Notes: generated from the letters alone by a model not told the origin. 64,000 bases of DNA from Streptococcus ratti FA-1 = DSM 20564 (GCF_000286075.1 NZ_AJTZ01000005.1:496001-560000), one strand, 5' to 3'. Counted from the stretch's first letter, positions 18,022 to 27,816 are shown. Program-made: numbers and translations.

Positions 18022-19186
18022 TGGCTTCACCATAAATTCGCTGATGTTCTGTGATTTTTTTAAGGGCAAAAGGTCCCGTTTTGTAGTGGTCAAAAGAGGC
18101 ACTGCCACTTTCATCTAAAGCGGCCTCTTCAAAGAACATTTTTTCATATTCTGCCACCGATAAGGGACTGCGCTGCGCGAGGCTTTCTAGACGATTGCTT
18201 AATAACTGTTCTTTAAAACCTTCAGCCAAGGTTCCTGTGAAGATTTCTGCTACAGCACCGCTGCCGTAGCTAAAAAGAGCAATGTTATCGCCAGCTGATA
18301 AATGTCTGCTGTTTTCAAGCAGTGAAAGCAGGCCTAAAAAAAGCGAGCCTGTATAGATATTTCCAATCTGCTGGCTGTACAGGATAGAAGCTTCAAAATT
18401 TGCGCGCAGTTTTTCCTGCACAGGGCTTGACAGCGTTTTGTCCATGATTTTATTGAAACCTTTGAGAGCCAGCTTTGGAAAGGGCAGGTGGAAACAAAAG
18501 GCTGCAAAATCAGCCAAAGAGGTTTCAAAGCGTTTCTGGTACTCTGTCCAAGTTGTTTTCAGCAGATCCAGATACTGTTTGGTGGAATAGATGCCGTTAA
18601 CATAAGGTGTAGTCGAATAATTAGGGCGCCAGAAATCCATGATATCACGTGTCTGCGCCAGTGTTTCATCATGAAGAATCAAAATATTGGGATCTTTTTT
18701 AATGAGCATGGCCACGCTGCCTGCACCTTGAGTTGACTCACCGGGAGTATTAATACCATATTTAGCAATGTCACTTGCCAGTACAAGCACTCGTGACTGA
18801 GGGTGTTTTTCGACATGCAGTTTAGCATAATTAAGAGCTGCAGTAGCACTGTAGCAGGCCTCTTTCATTTCGATGCTGCGGGCAAAAGGCTGAATGCCCA
18901 GCAGCTGGTGAATATAGACAGCAGCTGCCTTGCTTTGATCGACGCTTGACTCTGTTGCGACAATAACCATATCAATTAGCTCTTTGTCCTCATCTGTTAA
19001 AATTTCCTCAGCAGCAGAAGCGGCTAGAGTGATGATGTCATCTGTAATAGGAGCAATACTGAGTGCGTCAAGCATGAGCCCCTTGCTGAATTTCTCGGGA
19101 TCTTCTCCGCGAGCTGCGGCTAAGTCTTTCATCTTCAAGACATATTGGCTGGTTGCAAAACCAATTTTATCAATTCCAATTGTCAT
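18014..19186 (-). CDS. mvaS: Hydroxymethylglutaryl-CoA synthase
   Basis: Condenses acetyl-CoA with acetoacetyl-CoA. 390 residues with thiolase fold; catalytic Cys111 in MKEACYSATAALNYA, general base region ATESSVDQSKA, and NPxxSTT-like loop GINTPGESTQGAGSVAM. First gene of the mvaS-mvaA operon, transcribed away from thyA. Along with mvaD-mvaK2-fni this window encodes all mevalonate steps except acetoacetyl-CoA thiolase and mevalonate kinase. Ribosome site AGAAGGAA. Confidence 0.94.
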   Translation of the reverse strand: MTIGIDKIGFATSQYVLKMKDLAAARGEDPEKFSKGLMLDALSIAPITDDIITLAASAAEEILTDEDKELIDMVIVATESSVDQSKAAAVYIHQLLGIQPFARSIEMKEACYSATAALNYAKLHVEKHPQSRVLVLASDIAKYGINTPGESTQGAGSVAMLIKKDPNILILHDETLAQTRDIMDFWRPNYSTTPYVNGIYSTKQYLDLLKTTWTEYQKRFETSLADFAAFCFHLPFPKLALKGFNKIMDKTLSSPVQEKLRANFEASILYSQQIGNIYTGSLFLGLLSLLENSRHLSAGDNIALFSYGSGAVAEIFTGTLAEGFKEQLLSNRLESLAQRSPLSVAEYEKMFFEEAALDESGSASFDHYKTGPFALKKITEHQRIYGEAND

Positions 19187-19389
19187 AGGTATTCCTTCTT
19201 TTCTTTTTATGATGTTTTTTGTAAAATGTCATAGTTATTTTATCACAATTTAAAATAAAATTAACGAATAAACTTTTTAGAATCAAATTAAAAAACGTCT
19301 CGTGTTTAATAGCCCACGGAAAGACTATTTTTTGCTATAATATTTCATAAAAGAAATTCAACATGAATTTTTGTATAGAGAGGAAAACT

Positions 19390-20229
19390 ATGACCAAGGC
19401 AGATCTTATTTTTAAGGAAAATATTCATAAAATTTTAGAAACAGGTGCTTGGAGCGAGCAGGCGCGCCCTAAGTATAAGAATGGCAAGACAGCCAATTCT
19501 AAATACATCACGGGCTCCTTTGCGGAGTATGATTTGGCAGAGGGTGAGTTTCCCATTACTACTTTGCGTCCGATTGCTATTAAGTCAGCCATCAAAGAAG
19601 TCTTTTGGATCTATCAGGATCAAAGCAATGATTTGTCTGTTTTAAATGATAAATATGGTGTCAAATATTGGAATGACTGGGAAGTCGGACAGACAGGAAC
19701 CATTGGCGAGCGTTACGGTGCTATTGTCAAAAAGCACGATATCATAACTAAAATTCTCCAGCAGCTCGAAGAAAACCCGTGGAATCGCCGCAATGTCATC
19801 AGTCTCTGGGATTATGAAGCTTTTGAAAAGACAGCTGGACTTCTTCCTTGTGCCTTTCAGACCATGTTTGATGTTCGCCGTGTGGGTGAGGATATTTATC
19901 TGGATGCAACCTTAACTCAGCGCTCTAATGATATGCTGGTTGCTCACCACATCAACGCTATGCAATATGTTGCGCTTCAAATGATGATTGCCAAACACTT
20001 TGGCTGGAAAGTTGGTAAATTTTTCTATTTTGTCAACAATCTTCATATCTATGATAATCAGTTTGAACAGGCTAAAGAGCTTTTGAATCGCCAACCATCA
20101 GCCTGCCAGCCTCGTCTAGTGCTGAACGTTCCCGATAAAACCAATTTCTTTGACATCAAACCCGAGGATTTTGAATTGATTGATTACAATCCGGTCAAAC
20201 CGCAGCTGAAATTTGATTTAGCTATTTAA
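19390..20229 (+). CDS. thyA: Thymidylate synthase
   Basis: Makes dTMP from dUMP with methylene-tetrahydrofolate. 279 residues; catalytic Cys154 in [11 protein letters not shown], arginine region [12 protein letters not shown], dUMP-binding [17 protein letters not shown], and the C-terminal [15 protein letters not shown] close to the family. ATG 19390 follows AGAGAGGAAAA; the upstream in-frame ATG at 19363 has no ribosome site. A -10 box TATAAT is at 19336-19341. Functionally linked to dihydrofolate reductase 1 kb downstream, with pnuC between. Confidence 0.94.
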   Translation: MTKADLIFKENIHKILETGAWSEQARPKYKNGKTANSKYITGSFAEYDLAEGEFPITTLRPIAIKSAIKEVFWIYQDQSNDLSVLNDKYGVKYWNDWEVGQTGTIGERYGAIVKKHDIITKILQQLEENPWNRRNVISLWDYEAFEKTAGLLPCAFQTMFDVRRVGEDIYLDATLTQRSNDMLVAHHINAMQYVALQMMIAKHFGWKVGKFFYFVNNLHIYDNQFEQAKELLNRQPSACQPRLVLNVPDKTNFFDIKPEDFELIDYNPVKPQLKFDLAI

Positions 20230-20281
20230 ATAGTTAGTAAAAGACGTTGAGTTAAACTTTTTTGATATTCGGACATGTGTC

Positions 20282-20309
20282 TTGACATATGAACAGGCAG
20301 CTGTATAAT
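20282..20309 (+). promoter_or_regulatory. Consensus promoter of pnuC, possible NiaR site
   Basis: TTGACA (20282-20287), 16-base spacer, TATAAT (20304-20309). Transcription would start near 20316, which excludes the in-frame ATG at 20289 as start. GACATGTGTC (20272-20281), directly before the -35, has GACA/TGTC symmetry and could be part of a niacin-responsive operator; that part is speculative. Confidence 0.75.
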
Positions 20310-20345
20310 AAATACCAACTAATTGATTTTAAAGAAGATGGAAAA

Positions 20346-21119
20346 ATGACAAAAGCAATTAAAGTTTGGGATAATATTAAATGGCTGTTTAAAGAGGGGA
20401 AAAAGCTGGGATTTAAAAAGCTGTTAAAGCTGCTGTGGGAAGATTTATTTAGCCATAGAACGCTGACGCAGTGGCTTTATCTTTTGGGGCTCAGCCTGCC
20501 GACTCTCTTATTGGAATTTATCGGCGGTACACGGCATATTGCCGGTTTTGCAGCAGCGCTTACAGGAATTTTATGTGTTATTTTTGTTGCAGAAGGCCGT
20601 ATCAGCAATTATTTCATAGGTTTTGTTCATGAGATGCTCTATCTTTATCTGAGTTTTGAGAACATGTATTACGGTGAAGTTTTAACGACCTTATTTTTTA
20701 CTATCATGCAATTTGTCGGTGCTTATTATTGGTTGGTGGGTCACCGTAATGGGCAGGAAAAGAAAGCTGAAGTCAGGGATGTTAAATCACGAAAATTAAC
20801 ACCGCTCGGCTGGCTGAAATCATTGGGAATTGCTCTTGCTGTTTGGCTGGTTTTTGGTTTTATTTATCAATCAATTGGTTCTCGCCGTCCCTTTTGGGAC
20901 AGCTCAACAGACGGTACTAATTGGAGCGGTCAGTTTTTGCAGACGGGAATGTACAGTGAGCAGTGGCTTTTTTGGATAGCGACCAATATCCTCAGCATAT
21001 TTCTCTGGTGGGGAGCAGAGCCGCATGTTATGCTCATGTATATCATTTATATGATTAATAGTATTGTCGGCTGGGTAAAATGGGAACGTGACATTAAAAC
21101 AACTGCAAAAAGTGTTTGA
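20346..21119 (+). CDS. pnuC: PnuC family vitamin transporter (nicotinamide riboside-type)
   Basis: Membrane transporter of 257 residues with about seven helices, predicted to take up nicotinamide riboside for NAD synthesis by facilitated diffusion. Family features: GILCVIFVAEGRISNYFIG, ENMYYGEVL, IMQFVGAYYWLVGHRNG and the C-terminal WWGAEPHVMLMYIIYMINS. ATG 20346 is used because the promoter at 20282-20309 starts transcription downstream of the earlier ATG. Own terminator follows, so it is probably monocistronic. Other PnuC substrates (thiamine, riboflavin) cannot be excluded. Confidence 0.85.
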   Translation: MTKAIKVWDNIKWLFKEGKKLGFKKLLKLLWEDLFSHRTLTQWLYLLGLSLPTLLLEFIGGTRHIAGFAAALTGILCVIFVAEGRISNYFIGFVHEMLYLYLSFENMYYGEVLTTLFFTIMQFVGAYYWLVGHRNGQEKKAEVRDVKSRKLTPLGWLKSLGIALAVWLVFGFIYQSIGSRRPFWDSSTDGTNWSGQFLQTGMYSEQWLFWIATNILSIFLWWGAEPHVMLMYIIYMINSIVGWVKWERDIKTTAKSV

Positions 21120-21147
21120 AAAATTCTAAAATGATTGCCATAAAAAC

Positions 21148-21177
21148 TGCATTTGATTTTTTTCAATGCATTTTTTA
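21148..21177 (+). terminator. Terminator after pnuC
   Basis: TGCATTTGA/TCAATGCA imperfect stem (21148-21156 with 21163-21170) followed by six T. Confidence 0.75.
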
Positions 21178-21227
21178 TCTAATTTTGTTAAAATGAAAGA
21201 AATGAGAATAAAAGGTAATCTGTAAAA

Positions 21228-21725
21228 GTGACAAAAAAAATAATTGCCATTTGGGCAGAAGATGAAAATGGCTTGATTGGTGCGGATGGCAGGCTCCCCT
21301 GGCATCTTCCCAAGGAGCTGAAGCATTTTAAAGAAACAACAACAGGGCATGCACTTTTAATGGGGCGTGTCACTTTTGATGGGATGAAGCGCCGCGTTCT
21401 TCCTAACCGTGAAACCATAATTCTGACAAGGGATCAGGGTTTTCAGGCAGAAGGCGTTAAGGCTCTCAACAGTCCGGAAGAGGTGCTGGCTTGGTTTAAC
21501 AGTCAGGACAAGAATCTTTATGTTGTCGGCGGTGCCAGCATTTATAAAGTTTTCGAAAATTATTACGATGAACTTATCAGAACCAAGGTTCACGGAAGGT
21601 TTTTAGGAGACACTTATTTCCCAGATTTTAATTGGTCTGGGTTTAAACAGACGGCAAGCACAGATTTTGACAGTGATGATAAAAATGCTTATCCTTTTAC
21701 GATTACTGTCTGGCAAAAAAAGTAG
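21228..21725 (+). CDS. dfrA: Dihydrofolate reductase
   Basis: NADPH-dependent reduction of dihydrofolate, regenerating the cofactor used by ThyA. 165 residues; IAIWAEDENGLIGADGRLPWHLPKELKHFK at the N-terminus contains the substrate and NADPH residues, TFDGMKRRVLPNRETIILTR and YVVGGASIYK follow. GTG start at 21228 with AAAGGTAA ribosome site. It is followed by a small membrane protein, clpX and engB at short spacing, the conserved dfrA-clpX-engB order of streptococci. Confidence 0.94.
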   Translation: MTKKIIAIWAEDENGLIGADGRLPWHLPKELKHFKETTTGHALLMGRVTFDGMKRRVLPNRETIILTRDQGFQAEGVKALNSPEEVLAWFNSQDKNLYVVGGASIYKVFENYYDELIRTKVHGRFLGDTYFPDFNWSGFKQTASTDFDSDDKNAYPFTITVWQKK

Positions 21726-21746
21726 CAAGGAGATTTGCCTGAGATT

Positions 21747-21917
21747 ATGCAAAGAAGTATTTTTGGGGTGTTTACTGCCTTTTTGTTTGTGATTTGTATC
21801 TTATGCGCAATTCCTGCGTTTAGGAAAAATCGCTACGGTTTAGGGATATTTTTCTTACTGAATGCTTTTACAAATATTGTGAATACCATTCATGCTTTTT
21901 ATGGAACCCTGTTTTAA
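21747..21917 (+). CDS. Small two-helix membrane protein
   Basis: Protein of 56 residues with two hydrophobic helices (about residues 4-23 and 31-52) joined by RKNRYGLG. Located between dfrA and clpX, where streptococci commonly carry a small membrane protein of this type; function unknown. AAGGAGA lies 13 bases before this ATG; an in-frame TTG at 21735 would be only one base after the Shine-Dalgarno, so the ATG is preferred though its spacing is long. Confidence 0.7.
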   Translation: MQRSIFGVFTAFLFVICILCAIPAFRKNRYGLGIFFLLNAFTNIVNTIHAFYGTLF

Positions 21918-21942
21918 AAAAGATTAGAAATTAGAGGAAGAA

Positions 21943-23172
21943 ATGGCTGGAAATAGAACGAATGATGTCACAGTTCACTGTTCATTCTGTGGCAAAAATC
22001 AAGATGAAGTTAAAAAAATCATTGCAGGCAACGGTGTGTTCATCTGCAATGAATGTGTTGAATTATCTCAGGAAATCATCCGCGAAGAGTTAGCAGAAGA
22101 AGTTTTGTCTGATCTCACTGAAGTACCAAAACCTAAGGAACTCTTGGAAATTTTGGACAGCTATGTAATCGGGCAGGATCGTGCTAAACGTGCCTTGGCT
22201 GTTGCAGTTTATAACCATTATAAACGCATCAGTTTCACAGAAAGTCAGGAAGATCAGGATGTTGACTTACAAAAGTCTAACATTCTCATGATTGGCCCGA
22301 CAGGTTCCGGAAAAACTTTTTTGGCTCAGACCTTGGCTAAAAGTCTCAATGTTCCCTTTGCTATTGCAGATGCCACTGCCCTAACTGAAGCTGGTTATGT
22401 GGGAGAAGATGTTGAAAATATTCTGCTGAAGCTAATTCAGGCCGCTGATTATAATGTGGAGCGCGCGGAGCGCGGCATTATCTATGTCGATGAAATTGAC
22501 AAGATCGCTAAAAAAGGTGAAAATGTTTCAATTACCCGTGATGTTTCCGGTGAGGGTGTTCAGCAGGCCCTGCTTAAAATTATTGAAGGAACAGTAGCCA
22601 GTGTACCGCCGCAAGGTGGCCGCAAGCATCCGCAGCAGGAAATGATTCAGATCAATACCAAGAATATTCTTTTTATCGTTGGCGGTGCTTTTGACGGAAT
22701 CGAAGATATTGTTAAGCAGCGCTTGGGAGAAAAGATTATCGGTTTCGGACAAAATAATAAAAAGGTTGATGACAAGTCATCCTACATGCAAGAGATTATT
22801 TCTGAGGATATTCAAAAATTCGGTCTGATTCCCGAGTTTATCGGTCGCCTGCCGGTCTTGGCAGCCCTTGAACAGCTGACAGTTGACGATTTGGTTAAGA
22901 TTCTGACAGAGCCTAAGAATGCCTTGGTTAAGCAGTATAAGACTCTTCTGTCTTATGACGGTGTTGAGCTCGAATTTGATCAAGATGCTCTGGAAGCTAT
23001 TGCTCAAAAGGCGATTGAGCGGAAAACAGGTGCACGGGGACTTCGGTCTATTATTGAAGAAACCATGCTGGACTTGATGTTTGAAATTCCAAGCCAGGAA
23101 GATGTGACCTGTGTTCGCATTACCAAAGAAGCTGTTGAAGGAACAGATAAACCGATTCTTGAAACGGCCTGA
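21943..23172 (+). CDS. clpX: ClpX, ATPase subunit of ClpXP protease
   Basis: AAA+ unfoldase of 409 residues that feeds substrates to ClpP. N-terminal zinc-binding domain with CSFCGKN and CNEC cysteine pairs (residues about 13-38), Walker A GPTGSGKT, Walker [10 protein letters not shown], pore loop [15 protein letters not shown], and the IGF loop for ClpP docking (KIIGFGQ). Ten bases separate it from engB. No CtsR-type heptad repeat is seen upstream. Confidence 0.96.
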   Translation: MAGNRTNDVTVHCSFCGKNQDEVKKIIAGNGVFICNECVELSQEIIREELAEEVLSDLTEVPKPKELLEILDSYVIGQDRAKRALAVAVYNHYKRISFTESQEDQDVDLQKSNILMIGPTGSGKTFLAQTLAKSLNVPFAIADATALTEAGYVGEDVENILLKLIQAADYNVERAERGIIYVDEIDKIAKKGENVSITRDVSGEGVQQALLKIIEGTVASVPPQGGRKHPQQEMIQINTKNILFIVGGAFDGIEDIVKQRLGEKIIGFGQNNKKVDDKSSYMQEIISEDIQKFGLIPEFIGRLPVLAALEQLTVDDLVKILTEPKNALVKQYKTLLSYDGVELEFDQDALEAIAQKAIERKTGARGLRSIIEETMLDLMFEIPSQEDVTCVRITKEAVEGTDKPILETA

Positions 23173-23181
23173 GGAGAACTG

Positions 23182-23775
23182 ATGAGTGAAATTTTAAATA
23201 CCCACAATGCCTCTCTTCTTTTAAGTGCAGCCAATAAGTCGCATTATCCACAGGATGATTTGCCGGAAGTGGCCCTGGCCGGGCGTTCAAACGTCGGCAA
23301 ATCAAGTTTTATCAATACACTTTTGGGACGGAAAAATCTTGCCAGAACTTCTGGCAAGCCCGGTAAGACCCAGCTGCTGAATTTTTATAATATTGATGAC
23401 AAGCTGCGTTTTGTAGATGTTCCCGGTTATGGTTATGCTAAGGTCTCCAAGGCTGATCGTGCCAAATGGGGAAAAATGATCGAAGAGTATTTGACCAGCC
23501 GTGATAATTTACGGGCGGTAGTCAGCTTGGTTGATTTTCGTCATGATCCCAGTGCGGACGATGTCCAAATGTACGATTTTCTCAAATACTATGACATTCC
23601 GGTCATTTTGGTTGCTACAAAAGCCGATAAAGTTCCCCGCGGCAAATGGAACAAGCATGAAGCGGCCGTAAAAAAGAAACTAAACTTTGATAAGCTTGAT
23701 CAGTTCATTATTTTTTCATCCGTTGATCGCACCGGTTTGGATGCATCCTGGGATGCTATTTTAGAATGTTTGTAA
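23182..23775 (+). CDS. engB: GTPase EngB/YsxC, ribosome assembly
   Basis: TrmE-Era-EngA-EngB class GTPase of 197 residues needed for 50S subunit maturation. G1 GRSNVGKSS (about residue 35), G2 [10 protein letters not shown]3 DVPGYGYA, G4 TKADK are present. Follows clpX in the same operon, as in many Firmicutes. A hairpin terminator lies 25 bases after the stop. Confidence 0.95.
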   Translation: MSEILNTHNASLLLSAANKSHYPQDDLPEVALAGRSNVGKSSFINTLLGRKNLARTSGKPGKTQLLNFYNIDDKLRFVDVPGYGYAKVSKADRAKWGKMIEEYLTSRDNLRAVVSLVDFRHDPSADDVQMYDFLKYYDIPVILVATKADKVPRGKWNKHEAAVKKKLNFDKLDQFIIFSSVDRTGLDASWDAILECL

Positions 23776-23800
23776 AATGAGATATAGAAATAAGGATAGG

Positions 23801-23848
23801 AAAGACAGTTTTCTGCTTAGGATTCGTCTTTGGCCTGTCTTTTTTTAT
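23801..23848 (+). terminator. Terminator after engB
   Basis: AAAGACAG (23801-23808) pairs with CTGTCTTT (23835-23842), followed by a run of T. The loop is long (26 bases) with internal pairing. Confidence 0.75.
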
Positions 23849-23959
23849 TGGCTGTCCGCACAATGAATCGATTTTTTAATAGGCAATTTTAGCCATTTCG
23901 TTCATTAAGTATTAAGATAATAAGAAGGTCTGTGGAAGACTGAGTATTGGTCAAACTGT

Positions 23960-24060
23960 TTTTTGGTTATAGTTTCTAGCTAATAGCTTGATAGAAAATA
24001 GCTATTATCTAAGATAACTTAATTGTGTTATGATAAAACTATTAAAGTTTAGGAGAAGTC
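23960..24060 (+). promoter_or_regulatory. Leader of S-methylmethionine operon, possible MetR half-site
   Basis: The 285-base gap after engB holds TATAGTTT at 23968-23975, which equals one arm of the streptococcal MetR/MtaR palindrome as I recall it (TATAGTTT-N-AAACTATA); the second arm is weak. An inverted repeat AATAGCT/TAGCTATT lies at 23982-24006 and a -10-like TATGAT at 24029-24034. I see no S-box or T-box features. Tentative. Confidence 0.35.
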
Positions 24061-25437
24061 ATGGAAAATCATAATTTTGAAAATGAAGGCCAATTCAAGC
24101 GAAAAATGACCAGCCGTCACCTTTTTATGCTGTCTTTGGGCGGTGTTATCGGAACAGGGCTTTTTTTGAGCTCTGGCTATACGATTGCACAGGCTGGTCC
24201 TCTGGGAGCTGTCATTTCCTATTTAATCGGTGCAGTAGTCGTTTATCTGGTGATGCTGTCATTGGGAGAGCTGGCGGTTGCTATGCCGATAACCGGTTCT
24301 TTTCATAGCTATGCGACCAAGTTTATCAGTCCGGGAACTGGCTTTACCGTTGCCTGGCTGTACTGGATTTGCTGGACTGTTGCTCTTGGAACAGAATTCC
24401 TGGGAGCAGGCATGCTTATGGGACGATGGTTTCCTCAGGTTCCAACTTGGGTGTTTGCGACGCTTTTTGCTCTGATTATTTTTGGGATTAATGCTCTCAG
24501 CGTCCGCTCTTTTGCTGAGGCAGAGTCTTTCTTTTCGAGCATTAAGGTCATTGCAATTCTCGTTTTTATTGTTTTGGGAATGGGAGCCATGATTGGACTA
24601 GTTTCCTTTGATGGCAAGCATGAGCCCATCCTTTTTAGACATCTGCTGGCTCACGGGGCTATTCCGAAGGGGATTTCGGCTCTTATCTCTGTTATGCTAG
24701 CCGTTAACTATGCTTTCAGCGGAACAGAGCTGATTGGTATTGCTGCAGGTGAGACGGATAAGCCTAAAGAAGCTGTGCCTAAAGCTATTAAAACAACCAT
24801 TGGACGTCTGGTCATCTTTTTTGTGTTAACCATTGTTGTTCTGGCTTCGCTTTTGCCAATGAAAGAAGCAGGTGTATCCAGTGCGCCTTTTGTTGATGTT
24901 TTTGACAAAATGGGGGTTCCTTTTGCTGCTGACATCATGAATTTTGTTATTTTAACGGCTATTTTATCAGCAGGAAATTCCGGGCTCTATGCCTCTAGCC
25001 GCATGCTTTGGTCTCTGGCCAATGAAGGTATGATTAGTCAGAAAGTTGTCAAAATCAATGAACATGGAGTTCCTATGCGTGCTTTGCTTTTATCTATGGC
25101 GGGTGCTGTTTTGGCTCTTTTTTCAAGTATTTATGCTGCAGATACTGTTTATTTGGCTTTGGTATCTGTTGCAGGTTTTGCAGTAGTGGTAGTATGGCTG
25201 TCTATTCCCATGGCGCAGATTAATTTTCGCAAAGAATGGCTGAAAAAACATACCGAAGAGGAGCTAGCTTACAAAACTCCTTTGACACCGGTTTTGCCCT
25301 ATATTACGATTATGCTTTTGTTGATTTCGGTTATTGGTATTGCTTGGGATGCTTCACAAAGAGCAGGACTTTACTTCGGACTGCCGTTTATAGCCTTATG
25401 CTATCTTTATTATTACTGGCGTTATCGGAAATTTTAA
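24061..25437 (+). CDS. APC-family amino acid permease, probably S-methylmethionine (MmuP-like)
   Basis: Twelve-helix amino acid permease of 458 residues; helix 1 GGVIGTGLFLSSGYTIAQAGPLGA is the APC signature, with AVNYAFSGTELIGIAAGE in helix 6. Imports a cationic or sulfur amino acid by proton symport. The gene stops ten bases before a homocysteine methyltransferase gene, the same pair as E. coli mmuP-mmuM, so S-methylmethionine is the likely substrate. Other cationic amino acids are possible. Ribosome site AGGAGAAG. Confidence 0.78.
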   Translation: MENHNFENEGQFKRKMTSRHLFMLSLGGVIGTGLFLSSGYTIAQAGPLGAVISYLIGAVVVYLVMLSLGELAVAMPITGSFHSYATKFISPGTGFTVAWLYWICWTVALGTEFLGAGMLMGRWFPQVPTWVFATLFALIIFGINALSVRSFAEAESFFSSIKVIAILVFIVLGMGAMIGLVSFDGKHEPILFRHLLAHGAIPKGISALISVMLAVNYAFSGTELIGIAAGETDKPKEAVPKAIKTTIGRLVIFFVLTIVVLASLLPMKEAGVSSAPFVDVFDKMGVPFAADIMNFVILTAILSAGNSGLYASSRMLWSLANEGMISQKVVKINEHGVPMRALLLSMAGAVLALFSSIYAADTVYLALVSVAGFAVVVVWLSIPMAQINFRKEWLKKHTEEELAYKTPLTPVLPYITIMLLLISVIGIAWDASQRAGLYFGLPFIALCYLYYYWRYRKF

Positions 25438-25446
25438 GGAGGTTTT

Positions 25447-26403
25447 ATGGGACATTTTAAAACATTGCTAGAGCAGGAAGAGTATTTAATTTTACACGGT
25501 GCCTTGGGAACAGAGCTGGAATTTTTGGGCCATGATGTTTCAGGGAAATTATGGTCAGCCAAATACCTTTTAGAGGATCCTGATTTGATTCAGTCTATTC
25601 ATGAGACTTACTTGCGTTCAGGCTCTGATATCGTGACAACTTCCAGCTACCAGGCTAGTCTCCAAGGGCTGTGTGACTACGGTCTCAGTCAGGAAGAGGC
25701 TGAAAAGACCATAGCTTTGACTGTTGATTTAGCAAAAAAAGCCAGAGAAAAAGTCTGGCAGGGATTAAGCGAAAAAGAAAAACACGGACGCCCCTACCCT
25801 TTGATTAGCGGCGATGTCGGACCTTATGCTGCCTACTTGGCTGATGGCTCAGAATATACCGGCGATTACGGCTCAATAGATAAAGAAGGGCTTAAAGATT
25901 TTCACAGACCGCGTATTGCTGTTTTGTTGGAAAAGGGCAGTGATTTGCTGGCTTTGGAAACAATTCCCAGTTTTTTGGAAGCCAAAGCTCTAACAGAACT
26001 GCTGCAGGAAGAGTTCCCTGCTGCCGAAGCTTATATGAGTTTTACAGCTCAAAACAGCAGCAGTATTTCTGACGGTACAGCAATAGAAGAAGTAGCAGCT
26101 TTACTGGATGCGGCACCGCAGATTCTGGCCTTGGGTATCAATTGCAGCTCTCCTTTAGTTTATACTGATCTTTTAAAGAAAATGAGCACAGTTACTGATA
26201 AACCCTTGGTGACTTATCCCAATTCAGGTGAGGTTTATGATGGTCAGCACCAGACATGGACTCAGACAGCGGATAGGTCACATACGCTTTTAGAAAATAC
26301 CGTTTCTTGGCAGAACCTAGGAGCTAAAATTGTAGGAGGCTGCTGCCGGACGAGGCCCAGTGACATTGAGAGCTTGAGCCAAGGATTAAAAAAGCGCCGT
26401 TAA
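25447..26403 (+). CDS. mmuM: Homocysteine S-methyltransferase
   Basis: Transfers a methyl group from S-methylmethionine to homocysteine giving methionine; 318 residues with a zinc-dependent barrel. Zinc ligands: NCSSP (residues about 233-237) and GGCCRTRP near residue 299. GALGTELEFLGHD near the start and GDVGPYAAYLADGSEYTG are family hallmarks. Co-transcribed with the permease upstream (AAGGAGG ribosome site). Adds a methionine-recycling route to the sulfur functions around 4-12 kb. Confidence 0.9.
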   Translation: MGHFKTLLEQEEYLILHGALGTELEFLGHDVSGKLWSAKYLLEDPDLIQSIHETYLRSGSDIVTTSSYQASLQGLCDYGLSQEEAEKTIALTVDLAKKAREKVWQGLSEKEKHGRPYPLISGDVGPYAAYLADGSEYTGDYGSIDKEGLKDFHRPRIAVLLEKGSDLLALETIPSFLEAKALTELLQEEFPAAEAYMSFTAQNSSSISDGTAIEEVAALLDAAPQILALGINCSSPLVYTDLLKKMSTVTDKPLVTYPNSGEVYDGQHQTWTQTADRSHTLLENTVSWQNLGAKIVGGCCRTRPSDIESLSQGLKKRR

Positions 26404-26505
26404 ACTGTCAGTTGCTGCCCACTAGTTAAAAAACAGAATGAGAATTTTATTTTTCTGAAAGATACCCTGAACAGGTGTTGAAATCAATAGCTGCTGCCCG
26501 AAACA

Positions 26506-26540
26506 AGGGGACTGAGCAAAAGCTTTCAGTCCCTTTATTT
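26506..26540. terminator. Bidirectional terminator between mmuM and pdxR
   Basis: GGGACTGA (26508-26515) pairs with TCAGTCCC (26526-26533), followed by TTTATTTTT. It lies between convergent genes and is A-rich on the left, so may serve both. Confidence 0.85.
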
Positions 26541-26550
26541 TTGGTTGTTT

Positions 26551-27816
26551 TTAGAGATTTAAAAAAGTTAGCACATCTTGCCAATTGCTGTCTTTTTTAA
26601 GCTGAATAAATTGGTAAGGGCAGTCCGTGATATAATTTTTTTCCAAGAAATCAGGTTCATTTAGCCTATGTTTTAAAAGTGATAGTTTTGTTTTAGGAGG
26701 GAGCTGAAGAATCAGGGAATCATGAAAAAGGTGATGGGGCAGCTTAAGAAACGCTGCCGGAATTTCTTGCTTTAGCTCAGCTCGCTCCTGATTGCGAATC
26801 TGTCTGAGGTGTTTTTTGTTTTTGGCAAACATGCCATTATCAATATAAAGCGACAGTGCCTTTTGCATGATAAGGTTTGTATCGTAGTCAATCAAACTTT
26901 TGTAGGCCAAAAAGCTTTTCCGCAGTTTTTTAGGCAGGATCAGGCTTCCCAAACGCAGAGCCGGAAAGAGAGTTGTTGAAAAAGATTTAAGATAAATAAT
27001 CCTATCGTTTGTATCTAAGTAATGCAGGGAAAGGTTGGATGGTTTGTCAAAATCTGCCATGTAGTCGTCTTCCACAATATAGACATCATACTTTTGCGCC
27101 AGCTCTACCAAGAGCTGTTTTTCTTTGAGGCTGTATGAGAGGCCCAGGGGATTGGAGAGACGCGGAATGGTATAGAAAAATTTAATATCTTCTTGGCGGA
27201 AAAGATCTTCTAAGAGGTTGAAATCAAGTCCCTCAAAACTGCGGTTGATAGTTAAAAAGGGAAGATTTTGGGATTTGACCAAGGCATTCATCCGGTGATA
27301 GGTAGGCTGCTCCAAAAGAATGGTCTTTTTTTGATTGGGAAAGTTCATTTGGGATAAGATGTAGAGGGCTTGCTGGGTTCCGGATGTCACCGCAATATTT
27401 TCCTTTTTGCTGTAAATAGCCTGGTCTAAAAACAGGGTCTGCAAAGACTGTGTCAGCTCTTCCAGACCTTCCTGCTGGTGATAGTAATTGAAGAGGTAAT
27501 TTTCCCGGCCAACTAGGGTCTCGTTCATACAGGTTCTGAAATCTTCATAAGCCATATTATTGTAATCACTGGAAGAAACCTTGGGCAGCTGCTCTTCTGC
27601 ATGATTATCTTCAAAAACATAGTATCCGCTTTTAGGAACAGGATAGATATATTTTTGGTATTTTAATTCTGAAAAAGCTTTTTGAACAGTGTCCTTGCTG
27701 CAGTTAAATTCAGAACTCAGCTGGCGGATAGAAGGCAGTTTATCTCCTCGTGTCAGCCTGCCGGTTTCGATTTGCTGAACAATTGTTGCTAAAATTTCTT
27801 GATATTTACTAGCCAT
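26551..27816 (-). CDS. pdxR: PdxR, MocR-type regulator of vitamin B6 genes
   Basis: Fusion of a GntR winged helix (about residues 1-75; GDKLPSIRQLSSEFNCSKDTVQKA) to an aminotransferase-like fold that binds PLP; 421 residues. In the second domain the lysine region YLKSFSTTLFPALRLGSLIL and SNPLGLSYSL are visible. MocR/PdxR regulators sense PLP. It is divergent from pdxK and an ECF transporter gene, the regulated pair known in S. mutans. ATG 27816 is preceded by GGGGA; the 46 upstream in-frame codons extend into the promoter and are rejected. Confidence 0.88.
   Translation of the reverse strand: MASKYQEILATIVQQIETGRLTRGDKLPSIRQLSSEFNCSKDTVQKAFSELKYQKYIYPVPKSGYYVFEDNHAEEQLPKVSSSDYNNMAYEDFRTCMNETLVGRENYLFNYYHQQEGLEELTQSLQTLFLDQAIYSKKENIAVTSGTQQALYILSQMNFPNQKKTILLEQPTYHRMNALVKSQNLPFLTINRSFEGLDFNLLEDLFRQEDIKFFYTIPRLSNPLGLSYSLKEKQLLVELAQKYDVYIVEDDYMADFDKPSNLSLHYLDTNDRIIYLKSFSTTLFPALRLGSLILPKKLRKSFLAYKSLIDYDTNLIMQKALSLYIDNGMFAKNKKHLRQIRNQERAELKQEIPAAFLKLPHHLFHDSLILQLPPKTKLSLLKHRLNEPDFLEKNYITDCPYQFIQLKKDSNWQDVLTFLNL

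Noticed and set aside
23860-24060. SAM (S-box) riboswitch upstream of the S-methylmethionine permease
   Set aside because: No S-box core sequence and no terminator hairpin before the gene.
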